Below are positions 26,614-35,629 of a DNA stretch of 64,000 nt, piece by piece. Where the stretch lies: NCBI RefSeq assembly GCF_034119865.1, contig NZ_CP139421.1, positions 5,000,501 through 5,064,500 on the forward strand, read 5' to 3'. The notes beneath the pieces are model-generated. The model saw nothing but the letters and a program-made list of their open reading frames with translations. It was not told where the DNA came from and did no database searches. The stretch is from Algoriphagus sp. NG3 (lineage in GTDB: Bacteria > Bacteroidota > Bacteroidia > Cytophagales > Cyclobacteriaceae). Made by a program: the position numbers and the translations under genes. Numbering within the stretch: the stretch's first letter is position 1; each line of letters starts with the position of its first letter.

Positions 26614-27748
26614 ATATCGGTTAATTCTCCCATTGCTTCAGGAATACCTTTCCATTTTCCCTGCTGTAGGCCTTCTGGGTCCAAGGCAGGTAGGGAAAAC
26701 TACGCTCGTCAAAAACCTGAATCTCGACAGGGAGTGTGTTTATATTGATCTGGAAAAAGCTTCTGACCGAGCCAAATTGGTAGATGCGGAACTTTTTCTT
26801 AAGGGGCATGTAGAGAGAACGGTTATTCTCGATGAGATTCAATTGATGCCTGAGCTTTTTTCAGAACTGAGGAGTTTGATTGATGAGCAGCGTGAGCCGG
26901 GTAGATTTATTCTTCTGGGTTCGGCATCGCCGGATTTGATCCGCAAAAGTGCGGACACGCTTGCAGGCAGAATTGGGTACTTGGAACTGACTCCTTTTTT
27001 TGCGGAAGAGGTGGCTGTGGATGAGTTGGAAAAACTCTGGATCCGTGGAGGATTTCCCTTGTCGTTTTTGGCAAGAAGTGAGAGAGAGTCGCAGCTGTGG
27101 AGGCAGAATTTTATCAAAACGTATCTGGAGAGAGACTTAGCGCAGATAGGATTGAGCGCCGATCCAAGGCTGGTGGAGCGGTTTTGGATTATGCTCGCAA
27201 ATGCGCAGGGAGGAATATGGAATGGTGAAAGTTTTGCTCGCGCCTTGGGAATTACACGTCCTACGGTAAACCGGTATTTGGAATACTTGGAGGGTTCTTT
27301 TATGGTTCGTGTACTGCCCCCTTTTCATCAGAACATCAAAAAACGCCTGGTAAAATCTCCCAAGGTTTTTATACGGGATGCAGGTTTGCTGCATTCGCTG
27401 ACGGGTGTGGCTTCCATGGATTCCCTGATTAATCAGGTGTTAGTCGGTGCTTCCTGGGAGGGTTTTGTTATTGAGCAGATTACGGCGACTTTCCGGGAAG
27501 AATTCGACTACTATTTCTATCGCACGCATCAGGGCGCAGAATGTGATCTGCTTTTGGTGAAAAACGGACAGGTCAAAACTGCGATAGAAATTAAAAACAC
27601 ACTTTCCCCCAAACTCACCAAAGGACTTCAGATCTCCATGGAAGATACGGGAGCGGAAGAAGGAGTGGTGATCTGCAGGATTGATCAAGGCTTTCCGCTT
27701 TCGGGGAAGGTAAAGGCGATGGGATTGAGGGAGTTTTTGGGAAGGTAA
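26606..27748 (+). CDS. AAA ATPase with DUF4143 C-terminal domain
   Basis: The product has 380 residues. Walker A is GPRQVGKTT (about 25-33), Walker B is RTVILDEIQ, and LLGSASPDLIRKSADTLAGR is the sensor region. The DUF4143 part carries a winged-helix segment, ALGITRPTVNRYLEYLEG, and a nuclease-like core with the acidic residues EFDYYFYRTHQGAECDLLL and TAIEIKN. It belongs to the same broad family as the ATPase at 9936 but to a different subgroup (ATP-binding protein with AAA_14). The start codon lies within the upstream dyad. Confidence 0.87.
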   Translation: MVKYRLILPLLQEYLSIFPAVGLLGPRQVGKTTLVKNLNLDRECVYIDLEKASDRAKLVDAELFLKGHVERTVILDEIQLMPELFSELRSLIDEQREPGRFILLGSASPDLIRKSADTLAGRIGYLELTPFFAEEVAVDELEKLWIRGGFPLSFLARSERESQLWRQNFIKTYLERDLAQIGLSADPRLVERFWIMLANAQGGIWNGESFARALGITRPTVNRYLEYLEGSFMVRVLPPFHQNIKKRLVKSPKVFIRDAGLLHSLTGVASMDSLINQVLVGASWEGFVIEQITATFREEFDYYFYRTHQGAECDLLLVKNGQVKTAIEIKNTLSPKLTKGLQISMEDTGAEEGVVICRIDQGFPLSGKVKAMGLREFLGR

Positions 27749-27785
27749 AATATTAAAGTCTCACGGCTTGTGGTACACTGAGGGT

Positions 27786-27971
27786 AGTGATCAGTGTTCA
27801 GTCGCAGTGATCAGTTGTCAGACTGCGACTGTCACCTACGACTGCGAACTTTCCAAAGCCTCTTTGACTAGGTTACCCTGATTCAAGTCTCATGACTTGG
27901 ATCTATGATAATGAAGTCTCAAGACTTTTTTTGCTTAGATCAAATCCTGGGAAAGGCAGTCTGAAGACTGC
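27786..27971. repeat. Cluster of short dyads and direct repeats
   Basis: AGTGATCAGT occurs at 27786-27795 and 27806-27815. CAGTCGCAGT (27799-27808) pairs with ACTGCGACTG (27822-27831). Three dyads of one style follow: AAGTCTCATGACTT (27885-27898), AAGTCTCAAGACTT (27914-27927, then TTTTTGC) and GCAGTCTGAAGACTGC (27956-27971). The second could terminate the ATPase transcript. The region has no open frame. Confidence 0.55.
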
Positions 27972-28021
27972 AATGAATCAAAGACAATGGGCTCTCGCAA
28001 AGAAGGTGAAGGGGGAGTGGC

Positions 28022-28711
28022 TTATTTCCTTAAACTATCCCGCAAAATGTCTGAATCAATCCTAAACTGTTCCATCTTCCTTTTATACTCTAGTTTCTCT
28101 TGCTTGATCAACGCATCATCTTCCTGAATTTGTTTTATTATATAAGAAATTTCACTTTCTGTAAAAAGAGAAGAATTTTCATCATCCAGAGAATTTGGCA
28201 CTTTTGTTAAAAGCCTCGTTTTTCGGTTAGCAAATTCAACCATATTTCCGCAGCCATGCCTAGAGAAATGAAAGTCTTCACTCAGTATTATATTACAAGC
28301 TTGAATGGCTTGATAAATCTTTCTTTGTTTCTCAAGGCCTATTACAAGTTTTTTTTGTACATATCCTGTATTATGACCATAGAGCATTGCAAGTCTCGCA
28401 TGTTCAATTGACTTATTATAGAAAGTTGAATTTTCTTTTCTTGCTTTAAAATATGCCTCCATGAGATTTACATGGACGCCAGCAGAGTAAGGAGTTTCTT
28501 TCAAAAGTATTTTTCCTAAATTTATGGCTTCAATATATTTTTTTTCAAAAATCAAATTACCTATTGAACAGAATGCTGGGATTTGTGATTCTGCAGCTAT
28601 TTTATAATTTGAAGGCAAATTGATATTTGAAATTGAAGATATATTTACCATTACTTCAGGTTCTCTTGAAGAATTGGATTTTTCGCCAAATAATTTTCTA
28701 ATTATATTCAT
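28022..28711 (-). CDS. Uncharacterised protein with TPR-like helices
   Basis: I do not recognise this 229-residue protein. The middle part (about 45-150) has helical pairs of TPR character, such as IGNLIFEKKYIEAINLGKILL and VHVNLMEAYFKARK. The C-terminal 60 residues are charged and probably coiled coil (QEDDALIKQEKLEYKRKMEQF). There is no signal peptide. It is AT-rich compared with flanking housekeeping genes. It is the last gene of a run that begins with the HEPN/MNT module, 34 bp after a membrane protein gene. Confidence 0.6.
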   Translation of the reverse strand: MNIIRKLFGEKSNSSREPEVMVNISSISNINLPSNYKIAAESQIPAFCSIGNLIFEKKYIEAINLGKILLKETPYSAGVHVNLMEAYFKARKENSTFYNKSIEHARLAMLYGHNTGYVQKKLVIGLEKQRKIYQAIQACNIILSEDFHFSRHGCGNMVEFANRKTRLLTKVPNSLDDENSSLFTESEISYIIKQIQEDDALIKQEKLEYKRKMEQFRIDSDILRDSLRK

Positions 28712-28745
28712 ATAGCTGTAATTTCTTCTTTCTTAACTATTGATT

Positions 28746-29342
28746 TTATTGAGTGGTTATGTATTCCTGCATTATTTTATGGAAAGAGTTGACTTCTTTT
28801 TGAAATCTTTCAACAAGGAGTAAATTCTCTGGATTGTCGGTACCTAAGTTTTTATCCATCTTTTCTAAGATCTCTACTAAGATATCATCAATAGGTTTAA
28901 GGTCATTTCGATTAAGGTTAGGGAACATGAGGTCTTTATACTTTGAAAAAACGAAAAATCTAGTTCGTATAATATATAATTCATCTGCGCCCCCGTTTAT
29001 ATTCGTAATTGCGAGCCAAAAACTATTGAGATTTTCAGATACTTCAGCGTATTTCTTCTCCCTTAAATCTCGTGTAAATCTTTTCTTTTCATATTCAATA
29101 TTTGCAATGTGCCTTTTTTCATCAAGATTGCTAAGTGCCTTGGCTATATAAATTGTAACTAATAATGTCATAATAGATATGAGAACACTAGTTGTTCCAC
29201 TTATGTAGCTAGAGAAATTTGCCCAATCAGTTATATTTCTTGAAACTTCTTGATCATGAAAATAATAGAGAAATATCCCAATATTTAAGATAATAAACCC
29301 AATCATTATGATAAAACCAATCTTAAACAGTGGGATGTTCAT
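28746..29342 (-). CDS. Uncharacterised membrane protein with two N-terminal helices
   Basis: The product has 198 residues. Hydrophobic segments lie at about 7-28 (IGFIIMIGFIILNIGIFLYY) and 50-70 (TTSVLISIMTLLVTIYIAKAL), followed by a soluble helical domain with a likely coiled coil (SNLDEKRHIANIEYEKKRFTR). This layout, two helices and then a cytosolic domain, occurs in several phage-defence and stress-effector membrane proteins, but no specific family is recognised. It starts 9 bp after the MNT gene and so may be co-expressed with it. Confidence 0.6.
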   Translation of the reverse strand: MNIPLFKIGFIIMIGFIILNIGIFLYYFHDQEVSRNITDWANFSSYISGTTSVLISIMTLLVTIYIAKALSNLDEKRHIANIEYEKKRFTRDLREKKYAEVSENLNSFWLAITNINGGADELYIIRTRFFVFSKYKDLMFPNLNRNDLKPIDDILVEILEKMDKNLGTDNPENLLLVERFQKEVNSFHKIMQEYITTQ

Positions 29343-29351
29343 AGTATTAAT

Positions 29352-29708
29352 TTAATGATTTTCCTTTTTTTTATTTTCTAACCGCTGAGCTTGATAACTC
29401 CGCCTATATACTTCTACCCCCACTCTATCGATATGTTCCAACAACTCAGGTTCTTTAATGGAATGGTAGTTGAGCACATCAAATTTGTAAGGCATATTGG
29501 TCTCTTCATTCAAGAAATAACTAATCTTACTTATTGTGTCAAAATCTAAGTTTTCCCCTTTAAGCGCAATGTCCACATCACTGCCATTTCTGAAGTTCCC
29601 CTTGGCACGACTCCCGAAAATATAAGCACTTTGTACCGCAGCATGATCTCTCAACAGACTAAGAATTGCATCCAAATCCGTATCCAAAAGACCAAATTTA
29701 TTCTTCAT
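29352..29708 (-). CDS. MNT-domain nucleotidyltransferase (HEPN/MNT module)
   Basis: This 118-residue minimal nucleotidyltransferase carries GSRAKGNFRNGSDVDIAL, the GSx10DxD catalytic signature. In HEPN/MNT modules of type VII this protein is usually the antitoxin, which modifies and silences the HEPN ribonuclease. Its start overlaps the HEPN frame by 11 bp. The gene looks intact, whereas its HEPN partner is interrupted. Confidence 0.9.
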   Translation of the reverse strand: MKNKFGLLDTDLDAILSLLRDHAAVQSAYIFGSRAKGNFRNGSDVDIALKGENLDFDTISKISYFLNEETNMPYKFDVLNYHSIKEPELLEHIDRVGVEVYRRSYQAQRLENKKKENH

Positions 29709-29976
29709 CTAGCTTTTGTTTGAAAGTGTCTAGCAAAGCTTTTAGTAGTGGAAAGTACTTATTACTGATCAGTTGCTCCATATCACTTGCTTTTTGCTCG
29801 TCGTAGGTATGTGCAGTTAAGTTTCTATCCTGCAACAAATCCATCCAGTCATGCCCATTTTCCAACGTCCCCATTTCGAATGCCTTCTTTAAAGCACTTC
29901 TTGGTGATTTGATATCCACAAAGCCCTGATCTTCCAAATAATCCTTCACCATATTCCACGCTAATTCAAAACTCAT
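29698..29976 (-). CDS. C-terminal part of split HEPN toxin (HI0074-like)
   Basis: These 92 residues hold the catalytic part of a HEPN domain: RNLTAH fits the RX4H ribonuclease motif, followed by TYDEQKA. Family members are about 130-140 residues and begin with a helix ending in a GVIQRFEF-like segment. Here that helix is encoded upstream at 30194-30048 and is separated by an 81-bp insertion. The ATG at 29976 would give a truncated protein that starts SFELAWNMVKDYL. Whether it is made or active is unknown. Confidence 0.8.
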   Translation of the reverse strand: MSFELAWNMVKDYLEDQGFVDIKSPRSALKKAFEMGTLENGHDWMDLLQDRNLTAHTYDEQKASDMEQLISNKYFPLLKALLDTFKQKLDEE

Positions 29977-30066
29977 TTCATGTGACTTTTATTGTTTTTT
30001 AGCGGCCACATGGAATCTCGCTTTCAGCCATCCAAACTATTATTGTTTCAAATTTGCTCGATTTCA
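29976..30066. mobile_element. 81-bp miniature insertion (copy 1) in the HEPN gene
   Basis: The element spans 29981-30061, from TGTG to GCTCGA. It is flanked by the 5-bp duplication TTTCA at 29976-29980 and 30062-30066. Deleting element plus one duplication joins the two HEPN halves in frame (137 codons, FFEMSFELAW at the junction). A 31-bp head with AGCGG, CACATGGAATCTCGC (29991-30021) recurs at 47664-47694 with one mismatch. Confidence 0.7.
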
Positions 30067-30194
30067 AAAAACTGGATAATCCCTGCTTTCTGGACGATAT
30101 CTGGGTTTTCAATCTGCAATGCATTTTCCAGATGATTCATTGCTTTATTGAAATTAGAGAAGCGTTGTTTCCAGCGTATATTATCTTTAGACAT
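30048..30194 (-). pseudogene. N-terminal fragment of the split HEPN toxin gene
   Basis: From the ATG at 30194 this frame encodes MSKDNIRWKQRFSNFNKAMN and continues to AGIIQFFEI, which matches the first helices of HI0074-like HEPN proteins. It then reads into the insertion and stops at 30048. The 3' part of the gene is the frame at 29976-29698. The insertion also shifts the frame (86 bp in total added), so a full-length product cannot be made by readthrough. Confidence 0.75.
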
Positions 30195-30357
30195 TTTGTC
30201 GTGGGTTTTTCTGAGGGTTATGCTAAAATAAGGCTTTATTTTAGATCTGTAGAAATCTTGGGAGAACAAGAGTACGCTAGTCCAAATAAAAAGATTTGGT
30301 CATAAAGACACGCAGCCTTCAAAATCTCGTTATTGTGAATTGCAAACCTAATTCCAT

Positions 30358-30954
30358 ATGGATAAAGAATCAGAGAGGTATTTTAAGAAATTCAGGTCAC
30401 ATATTGAAAAACATGTCAAAATAGATGAGTCTGAAATGGCCGTAATTAGCGGCTATTTTGCCATTAAAAGAATGAGAAGGAAAACTGTTCTCCTAGAACC
30501 GGGAAATATTTGCCGCCTCGAAAACTTTGCTGTTTCCGGTCTATTTCAAAGTTCGGTGTTAGACGAATCAGGAAAAGTACATACACTGAATTTTCCCCAT
30601 GAAGACTGGTGGGTGGGTGATTTCAAAAGTTTTAGTACGAGATCACCTTCAATTATGCGAATCGAAGCTCTTGAGGATTCAGTTTTGCTTGAAATATCAA
30701 AAAGTTCTCTCGATGAATTATTGGCGAATTCCCTGCCCTTCGCAAAATACTTTAGGATACTCAGCGAGAATGCTAGTATGGCTGCCAATGATCGCATTAT
30801 AAATCAAATGTCCCAATCAGCGGAGCAGCGTTATGAAATGTTTTGTGGGAAATATGCTGCGGTCAAAGACCGTCTATCCCAGAGGAGAATTGCTTCCTTT
30901 TTAGGGATTTCTCCGGAATATTTCAATCAGCTCGATAAGAGAAAGAAATCTTAA
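30358..30954 (+). CDS. Crp/Fnr-family transcription regulator
   Basis: The product has 198 residues. Residues 15-115 form a cyclic-nucleotide-binding-type beta-roll, with KTVLLEPGNICRLENFAVSGL and LNFPHEDWWVGD. The C-terminal HTH is short: VKDRLSQRRIASFLGISPEYFNQL, with the recognition helix near residues 185-195. No cysteine cluster for an Fe-S centre is visible, so it is unlikely to be a classical oxygen-sensing Fnr. The SnoaL-like gene lies 69 bp downstream and is a possible target. Confidence 0.88.
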   Translation: MDKESERYFKKFRSHIEKHVKIDESEMAVISGYFAIKRMRRKTVLLEPGNICRLENFAVSGLFQSSVLDESGKVHTLNFPHEDWWVGDFKSFSTRSPSIMRIEALEDSVLLEISKSSLDELLANSLPFAKYFRILSENASMAANDRIINQMSQSAEQRYEMFCGKYAAVKDRLSQRRIASFLGISPEYFNQLDKRKKS

Positions 30955-30995
30955 AAATCTTAATGTAGTTAAAGTTTTTTAGGATTCTGCCGCTG

Positions 30996-31003
30996 TAGTT
31001 TTG
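30996..31003 (+). promoter_or_regulatory. -7 box for the SnoaL-like gene
   Basis: TAGTTTTG matches TAnnTTTG, 20 bp before the ATG at 31024. A T-rich stretch (TTTTTT at 30975-30980) is in the -33 area. Confidence 0.5.
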
Positions 31004-31023
31004 CTTATCTAAACTAAGAAAAG

Positions 31024-31428
31024 ATGACTGAAAAGCACCCAAACATTCAATTGATCGAGAACTTTTTCCAAGCGTATTCCACTGCTGATTTTGAAGGAAT
31101 GAGGCAGGTGATGTCTGAAGATATCAAGTGGCACATTCCGGGCAAGCACCCACTTAGCGGGACGAAAAATGGGATTGTCGAACTTATGGATTATTTGGAA
31201 AAACTTAATCAGTATGGCTTCAAAGCGGCCCAGATTGTAATGGGCGTAAATGACAGTTATGTAATCGACTGTCACAGAAACTGGAGCACTGCGCCCGGCA
31301 GGCCTGTCTTGAATGCAATGTCTTGCTTGCTGTGGAAGATTGAAGAGAATAAGATTGTGGAGGTTTTCAATTTTCCTCAGGATCAACATCTTGTTGATAT
31401 GTTTTTTAATCAGATGGTTGCTAAGTAG
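31024..31428 (+). CDS. SnoaL/NTF2-like fold protein
   Basis: This 134-residue protein has the NTF2-like cone fold pattern: NIQLIENFFQAYSTADFEGM, then MSEDIKWHIPGKHPLSGTKNG, then WKIEENKIVEVFNFPQDQ at the end. SnoaL-like polyketide cyclases and related isomerase-like proteins share this arrangement. Substrate unknown. It follows a Crp/Fnr regulator but has its own promoter box, so it is probably separately transcribed. Confidence 0.8.
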   Translation: MTEKHPNIQLIENFFQAYSTADFEGMRQVMSEDIKWHIPGKHPLSGTKNGIVELMDYLEKLNQYGFKAAQIVMGVNDSYVIDCHRNWSTAPGRPVLNAMSCLLWKIEENKIVEVFNFPQDQHLVDMFFNQMVAK

Positions 31429-31500
31429 CTGGGGGTAAAACTGCGGTTTTTAGAAACAGTGGATGAGCTATGCAGTCAATGAGGAATACGATAAAAATTG

Positions 31501-31575
31501 TGGAACCTAAGGGATTCGAACCCATGACCTCTGCTCTGTCAAAGCAGCGCTCTAAACCAACTGAGCTAAGGTTCC
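31501..31575 (-). tRNA. tRNA-Val (anticodon GAC)
   Basis: The minus strand folds as a cloverleaf. The acceptor stem is GGAACCT / AGGTTCC and the D-loop contains AGCTCAGTTGGTTTAGAGC. The anticodon arm is CTGCT-TTGACAG-AGCAG with anticodon GAC, and the T-arm contains GGTTCGAATCC. The discriminator base is A, and the CCA tail is not encoded. Confidence 0.95.
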
Positions 31576-31620
31576 TGATTATGGAAGGCGAAGATATTAG
31601 AAATAACGAGAACTTTCCAT

Positions 31621-32154
31621 TCACTTTACTTTTTCTGATTTCAGACTTTCTAAAATTGTAGAGTTAATGAGCTGAAATTTCTCAAAGTCAACTGTCGGAG
31701 CAGTACTGGTTATTTTGAAAGTCTGGTCGAGCTTTTGGTACATATAGAAAATGCCTGTTTTGTCTCCTTGGGCTCCGTACTGAAACTTTACCCATCTAGC
31801 CGGGGCATCATCGACTACTGTACTTCCTTGTTCGAGTAGCTTTAAGTTCGGATGCTCATCTGCCAGCACATAGCGAAGTTCAAAATCAAAATCCTCATCA
31901 AAAGACGGTTTTTTACCGAGGGATTCTAAATAGTCGGATCCTTTGGCATTCTCCAAGTAAGTGATGGAAATACTGGCACCTTTTATATCAGTAGATTGAA
32001 TAATGTAATCATACCCATCATCTTTCACCTGCCACCTCTCTGGTAAAAGGTAGCTGAATTTGATTTCAGGGTCTTTGACCTCAATTCTTTTTTGGGCAGA
32101 GGAGATTTGGGGCAAAATTGCTAAGGCGAAGAAAACCAGTAATCGATGGATCAT
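31621..32154 (-). CDS. Secreted protein of unknown function
   Basis: The product has 177 residues, with a signal peptide to about residue 20 (AILPQISSAQ). The mature part is a mixed alpha/beta domain with a pattern like PsbP/DUF1795 proteins (KFSYLLPERWQVKDDGYDYI, later DDAPARWVKFQYGAQG, and TAPTVDFEKFQLINSTILESL). That resemblance is only from the strand pattern. It sits 46 bp upstream of the tRNA-Val gene on the same strand. Confidence 0.65.
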   Translation of the reverse strand: MIHRLLVFFALAILPQISSAQKRIEVKDPEIKFSYLLPERWQVKDDGYDYIIQSTDIKGASISITYLENAKGSDYLESLGKKPSFDEDFDFELRYVLADEHPNLKLLEQGSTVVDDAPARWVKFQYGAQGDKTGIFYMYQKLDQTFKITSTAPTVDFEKFQLINSTILESLKSEKVK

Positions 32155-32675
32155 AGTGATTTTGAATTAGATAGGGGTAATGCCCATTCCATTAGTTATC
32201 AATGAAATATATCCAACTCAAAGCCTTTTGCAAAATAGAGCTACCATCTTTAAGGATAATTAAGATTTTAGAGATAAGGAGTAGGGGTAGTCTTGAAGTA
32301 CTACGAGCTTGCTAGTGTGATAACTTGGGCTTTGGATGAGGGGAACAGCAAATGGTGAAGTGGAGCTTGAGTATTCGATTTTTTAAAGTGAGGTTATCAA
32401 ATGATCGGTAGATAAGTAGGGAAACGTATTTAGTCTTGAAGGCTTTGTCCCGCAGATAAGCGGTGATTTGAATCGCAGATTCCCGCAGACTAGAAATGAG
32501 CCCAGTCCAAGGTTTCATGGATGTAGATGAAGTCCAGCTAGCAAATAGCAGTGCTACAAAGAAAAGGCAAAAGACTTTCACTCCTACACAGCCCCCTTTA
32601 GCCTAAATTTCAACTGAAGATCACCGTAAATCAGCGTGTTTATCTGCGTAAATCAGCGGGGAAATCAAGTAAGTT
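32155..32675. other. Intergenic region with short repeats
   Basis: No convincing gene is seen in these 520 bp. GTAAATCAGCG occurs near 32626 and 32649, with TATCTGCG between, and related fragments (CGCAGATAAGCGG, AATCGCAGATTCCCGC) occur near 32455-32490. An 89-codon minus frame (32581-32312) has no recognisable domain and lies in this repeat-bearing stretch. Confidence 0.45.
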
Positions 32676-35492
32676 CTACACAAAACCCTCCCTCAGATAC
32701 TTTGCCGTATAATTCCCCTCTTCCTTCATCATATCCTCAGGGGTTCCTTCAAACGTCAGGTAACCGCCTTTATTTCCGCCTTCCGGCCCCAGATCAATCA
32801 CCCAGTCTGCGGATTTGATCACTTCGGTATTATGCTCGATGATAATGACCGAGTGGCCTTGGTCGATCAGCGCATTAATAGAGTGGAGGAGTTTCTTGAT
32901 GTCGTGGAAATGAAGCCCAGTGGTAGGTTCATCAAAAATGAAAAGAATACGATCCCCGGCTTTGGTACCGCCTTTTCCCAGAAATGAAGCCAGTTTTACC
33001 CGCTGTGCTTCCCCGCCGGAAAGTGTATTGGAGCTTTGACCCATGCCTATGTAGCCCAGCCCAACTTCCTGGAGCGGCTGAAGTTTGTTGATGATCTGGG
33101 ATTTTCCCTTGAAGAAATCCATCGCTTCATCAATCGTCATATCCAGCACATCTGAGATGTCCTTTTCCTTGTATTTGACATCCAAAATCTCATTCTTGAA
33201 CCGCTTGCCTTTGCAGGATTCGCAGGTAAGGTGGATATCCGCCATAAACTGCATCTCCACGGTGATAATGCCTTCTCCAGCACAGTTTTCACAGCGTCCG
33301 CCATCCACATTGAAGGAGAAAAATGCAGGTTTGTAGCCTCTCTGCTTAGAAATGGACTGCTCAGCAAATAGGGCTCTGATCGCATCGTATGCTTTCACGT
33401 AAGTCACCGGATTGGAGCGGGAAGACTTGCCGATGGGATTTTGATCCACAAATTCCACTTGGGAAATGGACTTGTAATCACCTTCGATTTTGTCGTATTT
33501 CCCACTTTCATCGATGACTGTCCCAAGCATTTTGCCTAGAGCCGGATACAGCACTTTTTTGATCAAAGTGGATTTTCCGGAACCGGAGACGCCAGTGACG
33601 ACGGTCAGGGTATTAAGTGGAAACTTGGCGGTAATATTCTTCAAGTTATTTTCCCTTGCACCTTTTACGGTAATGGAGTCCTTCCACTTTCGATTTCCGT
33701 CTTTGTTGAAAACCTTCTCTTCTCCGCGCAGGTATTTTGCAGTGTAGGTATTTGCAGAAGTTATCAGTTCCTCAATAGGGCCTTGGAAAAGCAATTCACC
33801 GCCGTTTACACCTGCATCAGGGCCTATGTCGATGATCTGATCGGAGGCTTTCATCACTTTATCCTCATGCTCTACCACGATCACGGTATTGCCCAGATCC
33901 CGAAGCGATTTCAATACACCGATCAATCGATCCGTGTCTCTGGGGTGTAAGCCTATGCTTGGCTCATCGAGTATATACATAGATCCCACTAGCGCAGATC
34001 CCAAGGAAGTGGCGAGTTTGATACGCTGATATTCGCCTCCCGAAAGCGTAGAAGTCAAGCGATTGAGAGTCAGATACCCAAGCCCGACCTCATCCATATA
34101 AGAAAGTCTGCTTTGGATTTCCTTTAGCAGGCGATTGGCAATTTTAGCTTGATGTGGAGGCAGATTTAGTTCATTGAAAAATACCAAGGCTTCATCTATC
34201 GGCATCAGAACCAAATCCGTGATGGATTTCCCCTCTATTTTCACATAAGAAGCGTCCTTCCGCAAGCGGGTTCCTTTACAGTCTGGACAAGTGGTGCGGC
34301 CCCGGAAACGGGACAGCATCACCCGGTACTGAATTTTATGGGTCTTGGTTTCCAGATCTTCGAAAAAAGCATCAAGACCTTTAAAGTGCTTGTTTCCAGT
34401 CCAAAGCAGAGCCTTTTCCTTATCATTAAGATCTTCATAAGCTCTATGGATAGGAAAGTCAAACTCTATCCCCTTTTTCAAAAGAGGCTCAACCCAGGTT
34501 CTGGAAGATTCACCACGCCATGGCGCAACAGCACCCTCATAAACAGATAGGCTTTTGTCAGGAATAACCAGATCGGGGTCTATGCCCAGTACATTGCCAA
34601 AACCTTCGCAGGTGCGGCACGCACCGTAAGGGTTGTTGAAAGAGAAAAAGTTGACAGACGGGATTTCGAATTGCATTCCGTCGAGCTCGAAACGATCTGA
34701 GAAGCTCCTGGTTTCTTTCCCCGGGATGGTGATTTTACAGTCGCCGTGCCCTTCGAAGAGTGCAGTCTGTACAGAATCAGCAATCCGAAACTGGTTGTCT
34801 TCGTCTTCCTTATGTACTGCTACCCGGTCAATCAGAATCTCGTAATTGCCTTTCGGTATCTTTTTTTCTTGGAGTAAATCTTCTACAAAAAAGGCTTCAT
34901 CATCTATCAGAATTCTGGTGTAGCCTTTTTGCAAAAGCAATTCCAGCTCTTGGTTGATTTTTCTTCCCCGCTCGATTTGCAGTGGGCAGGAAACCATGAT
35001 TTTGTCCCCTTCTTCAAAAGACTGGATGTAATCCACGATGTCGGTGACAGTGTGGTGCTTCACTTCTTTTCCGGAAATAGGGGAGATGGTTTTTCCCACG
35101 CGTGAGAAAAGTAACTTCAGGTAATCGTAAATCTCTGTGGTGGTACCGACAGTAGATCTGGGATTTTTCGTATTGACTTTTTGTTGGATGGCAATGGCCG
35201 GAGCTACGCCCTTGATGTATTCCACATCAGGTTTTTCCATCCTGCCGAGGAACTGCCGGGCATAAGAGCTAAGGCTTTCCACATACATGCGTTGGCCTTC
35301 GGCAAAAAGAGTATCGAACGCCAAAGAGGATTTTCCTGAGCCGGAAAGCCCCGTGACCACCACAAATTTATTTCTGGGAATCGCCACGCTCAGGCTTTTC
35401 AGGTTGTTCACCCGGGCGTTTTTGATGATGATGTACTCTTTGGGATCGAGGGAGTCGATGTCTGTTTTAGCGGATAAAGTGCTCAAAGTCAT
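32676..35492 (-). CDS. uvrA: UvrABC excinuclease subunit A
   Basis: The product is 938 residues from the ATG at 35492. A longer frame from 35522 would begin upstream of a likely -7 box. Two ABC modules are clear: Walker [17 protein letters not shown] and [13 protein letters not shown], signatures [12 protein letters not shown] and [12 protein letters not shown]. The zinc modules CRTCEGFG / CPDCKGTRL and CENCAGEG / CESCKGKRF are present. It recognises DNA lesions and loads UvrB in nucleotide excision repair. Confidence 0.96.
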   Translation of the reverse strand: MTLSTLSAKTDIDSLDPKEYIIIKNARVNNLKSLSVAIPRNKFVVVTGLSGSGKSSLAFDTLFAEGQRMYVESLSSYARQFLGRMEKPDVEYIKGVAPAIAIQQKVNTKNPRSTVGTTTEIYDYLKLLFSRVGKTISPISGKEVKHHTVTDIVDYIQSFEEGDKIMVSCPLQIERGRKINQELELLLQKGYTRILIDDEAFFVEDLLQEKKIPKGNYEILIDRVAVHKEDEDNQFRIADSVQTALFEGHGDCKITIPGKETRSFSDRFELDGMQFEIPSVNFFSFNNPYGACRTCEGFGNVLGIDPDLVIPDKSLSVYEGAVAPWRGESSRTWVEPLLKKGIEFDFPIHRAYEDLNDKEKALLWTGNKHFKGLDAFFEDLETKTHKIQYRVMLSRFRGRTTCPDCKGTRLRKDASYVKIEGKSITDLVLMPIDEALVFFNELNLPPHQAKIANRLLKEIQSRLSYMDEVGLGYLTLNRLTSTLSGGEYQRIKLATSLGSALVGSMYILDEPSIGLHPRDTDRLIGVLKSLRDLGNTVIVVEHEDKVMKASDQIIDIGPDAGVNGGELLFQGPIEELITSANTYTAKYLRGEEKVFNKDGNRKWKDSITVKGARENNLKNITAKFPLNTLTVVTGVSGSGKSTLIKKVLYPALGKMLGTVIDESGKYDKIEGDYKSISQVEFVDQNPIGKSSRSNPVTYVKAYDAIRALFAEQSISKQRGYKPAFFSFNVDGGRCENCAGEGIITVEMQFMADIHLTCESCKGKRFKNEILDVKYKEKDISDVLDMTIDEAMDFFKGKSQIINKLQPLQEVGLGYIGMGQSSNTLSGGEAQRVKLASFLGKGGTKAGDRILFIFDEPTTGLHFHDIKKLLHSINALIDQGHSVIIIEHNTEVIKSADWVIDLGPEGGNKGGYLTFEGTPEDMMKEEGNYTAKYLREGFV

Positions 35493-35498
35493 AGCTGG

Positions 35499-35506
35499 CA
35501 AAGTTA
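35499..35506 (-). promoter_or_regulatory. -7 box just before the uvrA start
   Basis: On the minus strand TAACTTTG matches TAnnTTTG, 6 bp before the ATG at 35492. If used, the transcript would have an almost absent leader. This supports 35492 over 35522 as the start. Confidence 0.4.
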
Positions 35507-35629
35507 CGAAAGGAACATCCAAAGTCTGGAAAAAGTTGGGAATGATATTAATAAATCACCTAATAGTTTTAATAATTTTTCAGTGATTCAATCTTCTAAT
35601 CTTCCAACTTTTATCCTTTTCTTCGCACC

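Noticed and set aside
27786..27971. Possible CRISPR-like repeat cluster
   Set aside because: The repeats are palindromes of different sequence with irregular spacing and no constant spacer length, and no cas gene is nearby.
32312..32581. 89-codon minus frame with a signal-like N-terminus (MKVFCLFFVALLFASW)
   Set aside because: No domain is recognisable after residue 20, it overlaps a region of short repeats (CGCAGAT and AATCAGCG types), and no promoter or partner is seen. Probably chance or a decayed gene.
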